The translations under genes were made by a program, and so were the position numbers. Shown here one piece after another: positions 18,507-27,341 of a stretch of 64,000 bases of DNA. Origin of the DNA: Kaistia hirudinis. Lineage in GTDB: Bacteria; Pseudomonadota; Alphaproteobacteria; Rhizobiales; Kaistiaceae. The notes beneath the pieces are model-generated. The model saw only the letters and a program-made list of their open reading frames with translations. It ran no database searches and had not been told where the DNA came from. Location of the stretch: assembly GCF_014196455.1 (NCBI RefSeq), contig NZ_JACIDS010000004.1, positions 620,001 through 684,000 of the forward strand, given 5' to 3'. Positions within the stretch are counted from its first letter, which is position 1. Every line of letters begins with the position of its first letter.

Positions 18507-19298
18507 TCAGCGCCTCGTCCGCAGATAGGCGGCCAGACTCGGGACGCGCTGCAGCCCGGCCGAAACGCCGGGGGTCGCCGGGGCCCTGGGGGCCGGCGCC
18601 CGCACATCGATGCGGCCGATGATGATTTCGAGCGGCGCGGCCGCCGGCGCGGCAGCGAGGGGTGCGGGCGCTTGCGGCACCGGTTGCACCGGCACGGCCG
18701 GGCGGACGGGTGGCAGCGCCGGCGCCGCCGCGGCGGGCGCGGTGATGGGCGCCTCGCGGCGCGACCTGCTCAACTCCGGCAGCGCCGGGAGGCCGGGCAG
18801 CCGTGAAGGCGTCGGGCGCGGCGCGGCGCCCGTATCAGCGACAACCGCGGCAGCAGGTGGCTGCGGCGGTTGAGCGGCGACCGACTGCGGCCCGGCCAAG
18901 GGCGGCGCGGCGCGCGGCACGGCGTCCGCGCGAGGGGCGCGGGCGCCGGCCGGTTGCGGGGCCGCAGGCGGCGCGTCACGCTCCGTCGCCTGCCGTGGCG
19001 CCAGCGCCGGCACGGACGGGGCCGCTGTCCGTGGCTCATCCTTTGGCGCCACCGTCTGCTTCGGCTTGCCGGCCTCGGGGTGCTGCAGCGGCTGGGCCGG
19101 CACCGTCCAGCGCTCGATCACCTGACTGACCCAAGGCTGCGGCGCCAGCACGGCCGGCGCCTCGGCGGCCATCTCGGCCGGCTCGGCGCCAGTTGCGAAG
19201 GCGGCGCCCGACAGCTCGAACCGGGTCGGCAGCCGCAAGCGCGCCACCGGCGCGAGGCCAAAAATGCGGTTGGTGAGGCGGGAGACGACGCCGCTCAT
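18507..19298 (-). CDS. Proline/alanine-rich hypothetical eCIS operon protein
   Basis: 263 residues. A short N-terminal segment (MSGVVSRLTNRIFGLAP, LRLPTRFEL) is followed by a long, mostly disordered stretch rich in proline and alanine, and a final conserved-looking piece (IIIGRIDVRAPAPR, SLAAYLRTR). The IIIGRIDVRAP ending recurs in proteins at this place in eCIS operons as far as I recall, so the ends are probably functional and the middle a linker. Its ATG overlaps the upstream stop (ATGA), and it ends 7 bases before the DUF4255 start. No enzymatic motif is visible. Confidence 0.6.
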   Translation of the reverse strand: MSGVVSRLTNRIFGLAPVARLRLPTRFELSGAAFATGAEPAEMAAEAPAVLAPQPWVSQVIERWTVPAQPLQHPEAGKPKQTVAPKDEPRTAAPSVPALAPRQATERDAPPAAPQPAGARAPRADAVPRAAPPLAGPQSVAAQPPQPPAAAVVADTGAAPRPTPSRLPGLPALPELSRSRREAPITAPAAAAPALPPVRPAVPVQPVPQAPAPLAAAPAAAPLEIIIGRIDVRAPAPRAPATPGVSAGLQRVPSLAAYLRTRR

Positions 19299-19993
19299 GG
19301 CTGCACCGCATCGAGATAGAACCGCCGCCGCTCGGCCGGCAGCGCCAGGATATCGCGCTCCGGCCAGTGAAAAGCCCGCGCCAGCACCGCCACATCGGCG
19401 AGCACGGCGCGTGAACGGACGGTGATTTCGCTGGCCAGCAGCGCCGCCACATCGACCGCCTCCGACCAGCGCGCCGCACAGGTGGGGCAGGACCAGTCGA
19501 GCCCCGTATCAACGCCGGGGTCCATCGCCTCGACCGCCGCTTCCACCGCTGCCAGCGCCGTTTCCTCCTCCGGCGCATCGGGCGCCGCGGCCTTCAGCAG
19601 CAGCCGCCGGGCACTGTCGGGATCATCGAGCTGTTCGGCTGCGGCAAGCGCTCCCGCCGTCAGCGGCGCCACCGCGATGACTACACCGCCGGCGCGGATC
19701 TGCCGTGTCTGCGGTGCCGGCTGCGCCGCGAGGTCGAGCCCGATCTCTTCGGCCCGCAGCGTCATTTCGAGCATCGTGCCGCAGGCCGGACATTCGGAAA
19801 CGAAGTCGAGGTGCGGCCCGCACAGTTGCGCCCGCACCGCTAGCAGCATGGCATCGCGCTGCCCCAGCGTCAGCGCCGCCGCGTCGATGCCGGGGTCGGC
19901 CCGGCCGAGAATGCCGAGTGCCAGGAACGATGGTCCGCGCCCCTGCCCAGCCTCGGCCAGTTCGACGAGGTCCGCGGCGGCCAGCGCACGCAT
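19295..19993 (-). CDS. eCIS/phage baseplate-type protein with two CxxC zinc-binding pairs
   Basis: 232 residues from the ATG at 19993 (MRALAAADLVELAEAG). Its start codon shares one base with the tube stop (TAATG), and the longer frame lies inside the tube gene. Two CPxC knuckles, SECPACGTML and WSCPTCAARW, about 110 residues apart, would hold one zinc ion. The C-terminus (FHWPERDILALPAERRRFYL) resembles the end of T4-baseplate gp51-like hub-assembly proteins found next to eCIS tube genes. A structural or assembly role is inferred from this and the position; the zinc site is seen directly. Confidence 0.65.
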   Translation of the reverse strand: MRALAAADLVELAEAGQGRGPSFLALGILGRADPGIDAAALTLGQRDAMLLAVRAQLCGPHLDFVSECPACGTMLEMTLRAEEIGLDLAAQPAPQTRQIRAGGVVIAVAPLTAGALAAAEQLDDPDSARRLLLKAAAPDAPEEETALAAVEAAVEAMDPGVDTGLDWSCPTCAARWSEAVDVAALLASEITVRSRAVLADVAVLARAFHWPERDILALPAERRRFYLDAVQP

Positions 19994-20520
19994 TAGATCG
20001 GCTCGACGTAGCTGGGCTCGGTCGGCTCGGCCACGTCGTAATCGCGCTCCCAACCCTCGTTTTCGAGCTTCAGCATCTGGATCGCGATGGCGTTGGCGCT
20101 CGCATCGAGCTCGGGCAGCGATTGATACTCGGAGGGCCAGCAGCGGTAGAGCTTGTAGGCCAGCACGATCTGCCCCGCTTCGTTGTAGAGCTCGAGGATC
20201 AGGTTGCGCCGGAAATCCTTGAGCGAGGACTCCGCGCCCAGCCCCGAGCCGTAGTTCCACACCTTGTTGGCCCACTGCTCGAACTCGATATCGTGCGTCA
20301 CCCCGCGCTCGAGCGTGATCGCCTCATACTCGGTCTGGCCGGGCGATTTGCGCGACGACGACGGATCGCCCCCTTCGCGGTGGCTCACCACCTGGGTGGT
20401 ACGCTTCAGCGCGCTGACCTTGCTGATCCCGGCCAGGTAATTGCCGTCTTCGTTGCGGATGCGGAACTTGAAGTTCTTGTACGGGTCGAACCGTTCGGGA
20501 TTGGTCGAAAACTGCGCCAT
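19993..20520 (-). CDS. Contractile-tail tube protein (T4 gp19-like, Afp1/Afp5-like)
   Basis: 175 residues, a normal length for the family. Recognisable features are DPYKNFKFRIRNE at the N-terminus, the central ITLERGVTHDIEFEQWANKVWN motif, and IQMLKLENEGWERD near the end. Copies stack as hexameric rings to make the inner tube that is driven out on contraction. It starts 3 bases after the sheath stop, the standard sheath-then-tube order. Only one tube gene is seen, whereas Afp- and PVC-type clusters carry two or more. Confidence 0.88.
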   Translation of the reverse strand: MAQFSTNPERFDPYKNFKFRIRNEDGNYLAGISKVSALKRTTQVVSHREGGDPSSSRKSPGQTEYEAITLERGVTHDIEFEQWANKVWNYGSGLGAESSLKDFRRNLILELYNEAGQIVLAYKLYRCWPSEYQSLPELDASANAIAIQMLKLENEGWERDYDVAEPTEPSYVEPI

Positions 20521-20523
20521 CGC

Positions 20524-22095
20524 CTAGGCCTCCCGGATCTGCTGGATATTGATGACGACGAATTCGGCCGGCAGCAGCGGCGCAAAGCCTACCGCGATGT
20601 TGACGATGCCGCGGTTGACATCGTCCTGCGTCGTGGTCTCGCGGTCGCACTTGACGAAATAGGCCTGCCTCGGGCTGGCGCCCTGGAACGCCCCCTGCCT
20701 GAACAGCCGCTGCATGAAGGCCCCGACATTGAGTCGGATCTGCGACCACAGCGGCTCGTCATTGGGCGAGAACACCACCCACTTGGTGCCGCGGAACAGG
20801 CTCTCTTCGATGAACAGCGCCAGCCGCCGCACGGGGATATACTTGTAGTCGTCGGCCAGCTGGTCGGAACCGCGCATGGTGCGGGCGCCCCACACCACCC
20901 GGCCGACATTGGGAAAGCTCCTGAGGCAGTTCACTCCCAGCGGGTTAAGCTTGCCGTTCTCGTCGTCGGTCATCTTGAAGGTCAGCCCGTCGGCGCCCGA
21001 GATCGTCGCCTCGATGCCGGCGGGCGCCTTCCACACCCCGCGATTTGCGTCTGTACGCGCCATGATGCCGGCAATCGCCCCGCACGGCACGAAATAGTCG
21101 ATCTGCCCGCCGCGCAGCGGATCGCGCCGCTGCAGCCGAGGAAAGAACAGCCCGGCATTGCCGCCATTGGTCAGGCTCAAGGGCGGCGTGTTGCTGGCTG
21201 CATCCACCGTGACCTGGATGGCGTTGTCCGGGTTGGCGTCCCACTTGGCGGGGGGATCGACGATCAGGAAGGCGCGGCGCTCGCTGCAGAACCTTGCCGC
21301 CTCCTCCCAGACGGTGGGGTCGATATCGCCATCCCGCGTATCGGGCGGGATCACCAGCAGGTTGAAGATATCGGCCTTGAGCAGCGCATAGATGCCGGTC
21401 CTGGTAACCTTGTCGCCCTTGTACTCGGCCGGCGCCAGCGGCACCCCGTCATTGCCGCCTTGAAAATCGGTGATCGCCCCTTCGGCCGGCCGCGCCCCCG
21501 GCAAATCGGGCGTAAGATCGCCCTTGAGGTCGACGCGCACCAGGTTCGACTCCGCCTTCAGCACCCGATCGACGCGGCGCGAGCCAGCATCCTTGACCGT
21601 CAGGTTGCGGAACTGTTCGCGCGCCTTGGTGCCCTGGTCGACCACCGCGAGGTCGAACAGGTCGTCGACCGCAAGGCCGAGCTCGGGGTGGAGATAGACA
21701 TAGGCCTTGGCCGCCGCCTCATTGGGATAGGTAACCTGCGCCTGCAGCTTGCCGCCCCAGTTGCCCGGGCTCGCGGCGACCAGTTTCAGCCCGCCCAGCA
21801 CCAGGCGAGCCAAGCCGTCATCGGCGCCCGCCTTGAACAGCCGGACGACCAGCGCTTCGGAGCCGCCATTGGCGTAGAAATCGTCGACCGCATAGGCCGC
21901 CGGGGTGTTCAGCGCCAGCCCGCCGAAGCGTCTGGAAAACTCCCCGAAGCTGAAGCAACTGACCGGCTCGTTTACCGGCCCGCGCAGGAACCGCCCGACA
22001 ATGCCGGTCACCGAGGTCGACACCCCCGCCACCGTGCGAACGCCGCTCTGCACCTCATTCACATATACACCGGGATAGCTCGTCTGCACTGCCAT
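20524..22095 (-). CDS. Contractile-tail sheath protein (Afp2/3/4-like)
   Basis: 523 residues. The N-terminus YPGVYVNEVQSGVRTVAGVSTS is the typical sheath opening (pattern PGVYV.E). The C-terminal third holds the strongest sheath signatures: GAIAGIMARTDANRGVWKAPAG, WGARTM, YIPVRRLALFIEESL and FVVFSPNDEPLW-type sequence, ending in FVVINIQQIREA. Sheath subunits polymerise around the tube and contract to inject it. The open frame looks undamaged. Only one sheath gene is present; Afp has three. The ATG has a clear upstream purine-rich region (GGAGCAG). Confidence 0.92.
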   Translation of the reverse strand: MAVQTSYPGVYVNEVQSGVRTVAGVSTSVTGIVGRFLRGPVNEPVSCFSFGEFSRRFGGLALNTPAAYAVDDFYANGGSEALVVRLFKAGADDGLARLVLGGLKLVAASPGNWGGKLQAQVTYPNEAAAKAYVYLHPELGLAVDDLFDLAVVDQGTKAREQFRNLTVKDAGSRRVDRVLKAESNLVRVDLKGDLTPDLPGARPAEGAITDFQGGNDGVPLAPAEYKGDKVTRTGIYALLKADIFNLLVIPPDTRDGDIDPTVWEEAARFCSERRAFLIVDPPAKWDANPDNAIQVTVDAASNTPPLSLTNGGNAGLFFPRLQRRDPLRGGQIDYFVPCGAIAGIMARTDANRGVWKAPAGIEATISGADGLTFKMTDDENGKLNPLGVNCLRSFPNVGRVVWGARTMRGSDQLADDYKYIPVRRLALFIEESLFRGTKWVVFSPNDEPLWSQIRLNVGAFMQRLFRQGAFQGASPRQAYFVKCDRETTTQDDVNRGIVNIAVGFAPLLPAEFVVINIQQIREA

Positions 22096-22125
22096 GGTCG
22101 CTGCTCCTGCCGAAAAACCAGAGTT

Positions 22126-22494
22126 TTACGAGAGTTGGCCGCCAATCATGATTTCGACATTGGCCGGCTCGGCACCGCCATTGGTCACGCTGAGCGTCGC
22201 AAACGACGGACCCAACAGCCCGATGGCGGCGCCGAACAGGATCACCGGCCCCTCGAGCCCGATCTCTTCGGCCGCACCGGCCTTGATCTTGATCGTGCCG
22301 CTATAGTTGTCGGCAGCAATGTAGACGAACTTCAACTTGTCGATGTGCTCGAGCTGCAAGGCCAAATCGACCTGGGCGCCCTTGGCGACGGCAACTGATG
22401 CGCCTGTCACCGCTTCAACATCTATGGTGCCAGTAGAACCCACACTCGCCGCCGACGAGCCAGCATTGAATGACCATGCAATAGGCTTGGGCAC
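22126..22494 (-). CDS. Hypothetical protein, first gene of the eCIS operon
   Basis: 122 residues from a GTG at 22494, chosen because AGGGAGG lies 8 bases upstream; an ATG at 22518 would place that ribosome-binding site inside the gene. The protein is a run of short beta strands with glycine and alanine (KPIAWSFNAGSSA, KLKFVYIAADNYSGTIKIK, EVEIMIGGQ-type ending). It has no signal peptide or membrane helix. The size and strand pattern fit a small decoration, fibre or adaptor protein of the particle, but I do not recognise the family. It is 30 bases before the sheath gene and is probably co-transcribed with it. Confidence 0.55.
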   Translation of the reverse strand: MPKPIAWSFNAGSSAASVGSTGTIDVEAVTGASVAVAKGAQVDLALQLEHIDKLKFVYIAADNYSGTIKIKAGAAEEIGLEGPVILFGAAIGLLGPSFATLSVTNGGAEPANVEIMIGGQLS

Positions 22495-22525
22495 GCCGAT
22501 GCCCTCCCTTATACACATTTATCAA

Positions 22526-22554
22526 CGCAATTAAGCTATCAAGCGAATTGTCAA
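22526..22554 (-). promoter_or_regulatory. Candidate sigma70-type promoter of the eCIS operon
   Basis: On the minus strand a perfect TTGACA (22549-22554) is followed 15 bases on by TAATTG, a poor -10 match, within an AT-rich stretch. It lies about 35-60 bases before the GTG start of the first eCIS gene. The -35 hexamer is clear; the -10 is weak. Confidence 0.35.
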
Positions 22555-22908
22555 GGCAACAGAGCCGACACGCTAGCGCCGATTTCGACAAGCGTCTAGT
22601 AAGCATTGACGCCGATTTTTCGACGAATCCAGCTTCGTGAGAACTTGCACCGAATTCAAGTCGAACGCAATATATCGGATCTTTGTCGCTTGCCAGTTCA
22701 TCACGAGAATGAATGGTTAATAATATCATAGTCTTAACTTTGCTCGTAGTTCAGAGTGAGCGCTCGACTTGATAATCGTGTCGCGGCTGTTGCACTTAAT
22801 GTGAGATGGTGCTCAGAGAATCTGCGGTGCTTAACCGCGCCGAGTCGACCGGCGGCGTTGGGTTGTGAGTCACGCTGCCATATCGATGTTGTCCGCGGCA
22901 GCCTATTA
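22555..22908. other. AT-richer intergenic stretch at the island edge
   Basis: This segment is clearly AT-richer than the rest of the window (for example around 22710-22740, with runs of A and T). No open frame with coding character is seen. No copy of the tRNA-Arg 3' end was noticed by eye. It separates the eCIS operon from a transposase relic. Confidence 0.5.
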
Positions 22909-23495
22909 TTGATCTTCGGCTTCGGCAGGGGGGATGTTGCCGATGGGCTCCAGCCGCCGCCGATGGTTGAACCAGTCGACCCGTTCGAGGGTCGCGTATT
23001 CCACCGCTTCGAAGGATCGACGAGGGCCACGGCGATGGATGACCTCGACCTTGGAAGCCGTTGATCGTCTCGGCTGAAGTGTTGTCGTAGCTATCGCCGA
23101 CGCTGCCAACCGAGGGTTCGGTCTCGGCGAGGCGTTTGGCGTACTTGGACGCGTATTGGGCGACCTGTGATCGCTAGGATGGACCAGGCCGCTCCGATGG
23201 GTCAGGCGGCGATCGTGAAGCGCCTGTTCGAGCGCATCGAGGACGAAGCTGGCATCGGCTGTCCTGCTTGCCCGCCAGCCGACGATCCGCCGAGCATGGG
23301 TTATCGATGACGAAGGCGACGTAGACGAATCCCGCCCAGGTTGCGACACAGGTGAAGTCCGACACCCAGAGCCAGTTGGGCGCCGGGGCGTAGATCTGGC
23401 GGTTGACGTGATCCAGCGGGCAAGGGGACTGTCAGGATTTCCGTGTGCGGTCGGCCACAATGGACCCGAAGCAGGTTTTGGATGGCACGACGCAA
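22909..23495 (-). pseudogene. Frameshifted remnant of an IS3-family transposase (OrfB, rve domain)
   Basis: Fragments of the IS3 OrfB integrase core are found in at least two minus-strand frames. WVSDFTCVATWAGFVYVAFVID (about 23290-23350) carries the first catalytic aspartate region. ARRIVGWRASRTADASFVLDALEQALHDRR continues in a shifted frame, and KVEVIHRRGPRRSFEAVEYATLERVDWFNHRR then leads to the usual ending LEPIGNIPPAEAE at about 22909. The middle DDE region is scrambled and the N-terminal part and OrfA are absent, so it cannot work. It indicates past IS activity at this island boundary. Confidence 0.8.
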
Positions 23496-24046
23496 AGCTC
23501 CCCGTATGCAGCGAACGCGAATGCTAATACGAGGAATGGTGATCTCTGAATTTCATAGGGACCACAATGACATAAGAGTGCCCAGCCTCATCCTCTCCGG
23601 CGCGCCAATTATCCTAAGTCACAAGGTCTGCCGCGGCGACCGGTTGCGGGTTGACGCGGCATTTGGGTTGAGCACGCTCGTCGCGGCGAGAATCCGGAGA
23701 TGCCGTCACGGCGAAAGCGGTTGCAGCGCTGGCGGTCTGGGTCCGAACGTTTCGATGGACGCGTCGGCTTCAGGATTCGGTTCTGAGAGGAACGTCGGTT
23801 CGACACCGGCTACTCGACGTTATTTCTATGGGTTGGCGCAGCGCGACATCGTCGAGACGCCTGAGATTGGATCGCACGAGTTTGATGCAGCCCCATGTCG
23901 GCCGCTCCTCATTTCCGGATTCTATTCGACTCCGGCTACGGCCTCGCTTCGGGATGAGGCCCTCCGGGAGCCAAGTGACGGGTCGCAGTCCGACGTGGTC
24001 GAGTTCAGGGAGGCGTCTCGGCGACAGACTGCCTGGCGATCTGTGG
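23496..24046. other. Non-coding or degraded region between IS relic and Lrp gene
   Basis: About 550 bases with no open frame showing normal coding character for this genome. Several overlapping short frames exist on both strands, rich in arginine and serine, as expected for chance translation of GC-rich DNA. One minus-strand stretch (about 23850-23960) encodes GRSRSRIESGNEERPTWGCI, which might be a relic of a mobile element, but I cannot assign it. Confidence 0.45.
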
Positions 24047-24505
24047 TCAGACATGCTGCCTTTCGTGCCGGATGACGTTGCGGATGGCGAAGCTTGACTG
24101 GATCCGGGCGACGCCCGGAAGGCGTGACAGCACGTCGGTGTGGATGCGCTCATAGTCGGCCATGTTCTTGGCCTCGACGCGCAGGAAATAATCCGTCGTT
24201 CCGGTCATCAGATAGCATTCGCGCACTTCGACGGCGCGCCGCACCGCCGCCTCGAAATGCCTCATCACCGGTTCGGTCTGCCGATCGAGCGAAATCTGCA
24301 CGATGACGATGGACGCGTCGTCCGGACCGGGATCGTCGATGATCGCCGTGTAGCCGCGTATCGTGCCGTTTGTCTCGAGATTGTGGAGCCGCCGCAGGCA
24401 TGCGGAAGGCGACAATCCGACGGCCTCGGCGAGCTTGGAATTGCTGATGCGCCCATTCTGCCGCAGCAGCTGGAGCATGCGGCGGTCGATCGTATCGAGG
24501 CTCAT
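24047..24505 (-). CDS. Lrp/AsnC-family transcriptional regulator
   Basis: 152 residues from the ATG at 24505 (MSLDTIDRRML), the usual family start; ATG 24520 would add five residues. The helix-turn-helix is NSKLAEAVGLSPSACLRRLHNLE, and the C-terminal RAM domain includes ECYLMTGTTDYFLRVEAKNM with the glycine-threonine turn that binds amino acids. It is divergent from alanine racemase and D-amino-acid dehydrogenase genes. In many proteobacteria an Lrp/BkdR/DadR-type protein activates dadAX in response to alanine, so it is most likely the alanine-responsive regulator of that unit. Confidence 0.88.
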   Translation of the reverse strand: MSLDTIDRRMLQLLRQNGRISNSKLAEAVGLSPSACLRRLHNLETNGTIRGYTAIIDDPGPDDASIVIVQISLDRQTEPVMRHFEAAVRRAVEVRECYLMTGTTDYFLRVEAKNMADYERIHTDVLSRLPGVARIQSSFAIRNVIRHERQHV

Positions 24506-24536
24506 GCCATTATCTTTCATTCATCGAATGATTATT

Positions 24537-24567
24537 GCGTGAGATCCTCTCAATCGCAATCTCACGC
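24537..24567. promoter_or_regulatory. Perfect inverted repeat between Lrp gene and alr, candidate Lrp operator
   Basis: GCGTGAGAT (24537-24545) and ATCTCACGC (24559-24567) are exact inverted repeats, 22 bases centre to centre, with a 13-base spacer. They lie in the only shared upstream region of the divergent Lrp and alr genes. A second small repeat, TCATTC-ATC-GAATGA (24517-24531), overlaps the region just before the Lrp start. Confidence 0.5.
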
Positions 24568-24632
24568 GAGCAATGCGCGAGAATTTCGAATGTCGTTGCG
24601 CTTATCGTTTCCTGTCCGCACAGGAGCTCCCG

Positions 24633-25772
24633 ATGAGCGCGTTGACCGCCCCGCCTCCGATCCAGAATGCTCCGGCAGAGCGCATCGCCGGCCCGGTGCT
24701 GCATGTTGATCTCGATGCGATCGTGCAGAACCATAGGGCGCTCCGCCGGGCGGCCCCGACGGCGACCGTCGCCGCCGTCGTGAAGGCCGACTCCTATGGT
24801 ATCGGCGCCGAACCGGTGGCCCGACGCCTCCTCGCGGAGGGGGGCGGCCCCTTCTTCGTGGCGACATTCGGCGAGGCTGTGGCGCTGCGCCGCGCCCTCG
24901 GCGCCGCGCCGGAGATCCTGATCCTGAACGGCGTTCTGGCGGAGGATTTCGCCGCCTGTCAGGCGCTCGCGCTGACGCCCGTGCTCAACAGCCTGGCGCA
25001 GGCGAAGGCCTGGGCCGCTTCGGGCGTTCGCGAGCGGCGGAAGGCGGTGCTGCAGGTCGATACCGGCATGTCGCGCCTAGGCCTCTCTGAAGCCGAGCAG
25101 GCCCAGCTTCTGGCGACGCCCGGATTGCTGGCGCAGCTGGACCTTGGTCTGATCATGAGCCATCTGGCCGTCGCGGATGAGCCCGACCATCCGGGCAATG
25201 CGGCCCAATGGCAGGCGTTCCAGTCAGCGCGCGAGCGCTTCCCCGGCGTGCCGGCCTCGCTCGCCAATTCGGCCGGCCTGTTTCTCGGCTCCGACTTCCA
25301 CTTCGATCTCTGCCGGCCGGGCGCGGCGCTCTATGGTATCGAGGCCGGCCCGCGCATGAGCGGGATCCGCCCCGTCCTGCGCCTGACCGCGCCGGTGATC
25401 CAGATCCGCACGATCGAGCGCGATACGGCGGTCGGCTATGGTTATTCCTTCCGCGCATCCCGCATGATGCGGCTGGCGACGGTCGGCGTCGGCTATGCCG
25501 ATGGCTGGCCGAGACGCCTTGCCGAGAGCGGCGGCGCCTATTTCGGCGACAGGCGCCTGCCGATTATCGGGCGCGTCTCCATGGACAGTTTCTCGGTCGA
25601 TATCTCGGCGCTGCCGGGCGACGCACTCAAGGAAGGCGACCGGCTGGAACTCATCGGACCGCATCAGAGCGCCGACGATGTCGCGCGCGCCGCCGGAACG
25701 ATCGGCTACGAAATCCTGACCAGCTTCGGCGAGCGCCATCACAAGATCTATAGCGGGCAGTCCCTCTCATGA
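24633..25772 (+). CDS. alr: Alanine racemase (catabolic DadX/Alr type)
   Basis: 379 residues from the ATG at 24633, which has AGGAG 6 bases upstream; the longer open frame has no such signal. Lys51 in [10 protein letters not shown] is the pyridoxal-phosphate lysine, and [11 protein letters not shown] and IGRVSMDS carry the second catalytic tyrosine region and the substrate-carboxylate-binding region. It converts L-alanine and D-alanine in the cytoplasm. The neighbouring D-amino-acid dehydrogenase gene overlaps its stop by ATGA, so the pair forms a dad-type catabolic unit (L-Ala to D-Ala to pyruvate and ammonia). A second, biosynthetic racemase may exist elsewhere in the genome. Confidence 0.93.
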   Translation: MSALTAPPPIQNAPAERIAGPVLHVDLDAIVQNHRALRRAAPTATVAAVVKADSYGIGAEPVARRLLAEGGGPFFVATFGEAVALRRALGAAPEILILNGVLAEDFAACQALALTPVLNSLAQAKAWAASGVRERRKAVLQVDTGMSRLGLSEAEQAQLLATPGLLAQLDLGLIMSHLAVADEPDHPGNAAQWQAFQSARERFPGVPASLANSAGLFLGSDFHFDLCRPGAALYGIEAGPRMSGIRPVLRLTAPVIQIRTIERDTAVGYGYSFRASRMMRLATVGVGYADGWPRRLAESGGAYFGDRRLPIIGRVSMDSFSVDISALPGDALKEGDRLELIGPHQSADDVARAAGTIGYEILTSFGERHHKIYSGQSLS

Positions 25773-27022
25773 AAGTCATCGTGCTCGGCGCCGGCGTCAT
25801 CGGCGTCACGACGGCCTATTACCTCGCCAAGGCGGGCCATGAGGTCGAGGTGATCGACCGCCAGGCGGGTCCGGCGCTGGAGACCAGCTTCGCCAATGCC
25901 GGTCAGGTCTCGCCGGGCTATGCCTCGCCGTGGGCCGCGCCCGGCATTCCGCAGAAGGCGGTCAAATGGCTGATGATGAAGCATCCGCCGCTGATCCTGC
26001 GCCCGCAGGCGGATCCGGCCATGCTCGACTGGCTGGTGCGGATGCTCGCCAATTGCACGGCGTCCCGCTACGCGGTCAACAAGGCCCGCATGGTCCGGGT
26101 GGCCGAATATAGCCGCGACGTGCTGAAGGCGCTGCGCGCCGATACCGGCATCGCCTATGACGAACGGACCGGCGGCACGCTGCAGCTCTTCCGCGAGCAG
26201 AAGCAGGTCGAGGCCGCCGCCAAGGACATTGCGGTCCTCGAGCAATATGGCGTCGGCTACGAGGTTCTCGACCGCCAGGGCTGCCTGCGCGTCGAGCCCG
26301 GCCTTGCCGGATCGGCAGCGACGATCGCGGGCGGGCTTCGCCTTCCCGGCGACGAGACCGGCGACTGCCAGATGTTCACGACGCAGCTGGCCGCGATGGC
26401 CGAGGCGCTCGGCGTGCGCTTCCGCATGGGCACGATCATCCATGGTCTCCGCGTCGAAGGCGGACAGGTCGCCAGCGTCGAGACCGGCGCGGGCACGATC
26501 CGCGGCGATAGCTATGTCCTGGCCATGGGCAGCTTCTCGCCGATCCTCGGGCGAACCGTCGGCCTTCGCCTGCCGATCTATCCGGTCAAGGGCTACTCGA
26601 TCACGGCGCCGATCGTTGCCGCCGCCAAGGCGCCGGTCTCGACCGTCCTCGACGAAAGCTACAAGATCGCGATCACCCGGTTGGGCGACCGCATCCGCGT
26701 CGGCGGCATGGCCGAGATCTCGGGCTACAACAACAACCTCTCGCCGAAGCGGCGCGATACGCTGGCCTTCTGCGTCAACAATCTGTTCCCGGGCGCGGGC
26801 GACACGGCCAAGGCCACGTTCTGGACCGGCCTCCGTCCCATGACGCCGGACGGGACGCCGATCCTCGGCCAGAGCAAGCTCGGCAATCTCACCATCAATT
26901 CCGGCCATGGAACCCTTGGCTGGACGATGGCCTGCGGCTCGGCCCGCGTCGTCGCGGACCTCATTTCGGGCACCACGCCCGACATCGACGTGAGCGACCT
27001 CGGCCCGGAACGCTATGCCTGA
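25769..27022 (+). CDS. dadA: D-amino-acid dehydrogenase small subunit
   Basis: 417 residues, the family length. The N-terminus [28 protein letters not shown] is the FAD-binding Rossmann motif with the terminal acidic residue. [20 protein letters not shown] is a hallmark of DadA, and the C-terminal [14 protein letters not shown] and [13 protein letters not shown] complete the FAD site. It oxidises D-alanine and other D-amino acids to keto acids, passing electrons to the respiratory chain at the inner membrane. It is translationally coupled to the alanine racemase gene (ATGA). Confidence 0.94.
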   Translation: MKVIVLGAGVIGVTTAYYLAKAGHEVEVIDRQAGPALETSFANAGQVSPGYASPWAAPGIPQKAVKWLMMKHPPLILRPQADPAMLDWLVRMLANCTASRYAVNKARMVRVAEYSRDVLKALRADTGIAYDERTGGTLQLFREQKQVEAAAKDIAVLEQYGVGYEVLDRQGCLRVEPGLAGSAATIAGGLRLPGDETGDCQMFTTQLAAMAEALGVRFRMGTIIHGLRVEGGQVASVETGAGTIRGDSYVLAMGSFSPILGRTVGLRLPIYPVKGYSITAPIVAAAKAPVSTVLDESYKIAITRLGDRIRVGGMAEISGYNNNLSPKRRDTLAFCVNNLFPGAGDTAKATFWTGLRPMTPDGTPILGQSKLGNLTINSGHGTLGWTMACGSARVVADLISGTTPDIDVSDLGPERYA

Positions 27023-27341
27023 CCCCAAGCTGCACAGGGCGAACGGCGATGACCAACCTCAGGAGCGCACGCGCCCGACCGGGGCGCGCCTGCTCACCCG
27101 ACAAGAAATCGATGTGCTGCCGATCAACTGACCAACCGGCGCGCTATAGGAACCGTGGGATCTGATCTTGCAGGTGTTGGGGGCCGGCGGAGGCGCCGTC
27201 GGGTCGCAACGCCGCCGCGCGCGCGACAGTCAGCGTCGAAGGTCGTGCGTCCACCGGCTCATGTACCCCGTTCTCCCCCTTGACTCCGGCATCGCTTCCT
27301 CTAAACGAGAGTAAACGATAACCCAAGCGCGGAACGCCAAC
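27023..27341. other. Intergenic region upstream of the LacI gene
   Basis: 319 bases without a convincing gene. It holds the untranslated end of the dad unit and, near its right end, a candidate LacI operator at 27311-27322. No terminator with a T-run is visible after dadA. Confidence 0.6.
27311..27322. promoter_or_regulatory. Candidate LacI-family operator upstream of the regulator gene
   Basis: GTAAACGATAAC at 27311-27322 has the centred CG and outer GTAA/AC arms of LacI-family operators (ideal form GTAAACGTTTAC; two mismatches in the right arm). It lies 19 bases before the LacI start and matches 11 of 12 bases with the reverse complement of the site at 28409-28420, which fits autoregulation. 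Confidence 0.45.

Noticed and set aside
22500-24046. Second copy of the tRNA-Arg 3' end (attachment site)
   Set aside because: I looked by eye for TTCGAATCC- and CGGGTGC-type sequence at the island's right side and saw none; a real search is needed to exclude a short or diverged copy.
23770-24153. 127-residue minus-strand frame before the Lrp gene
   Set aside because: Its start is inside the Lrp gene, composition is arginine/serine-rich, and no family is recognisable.
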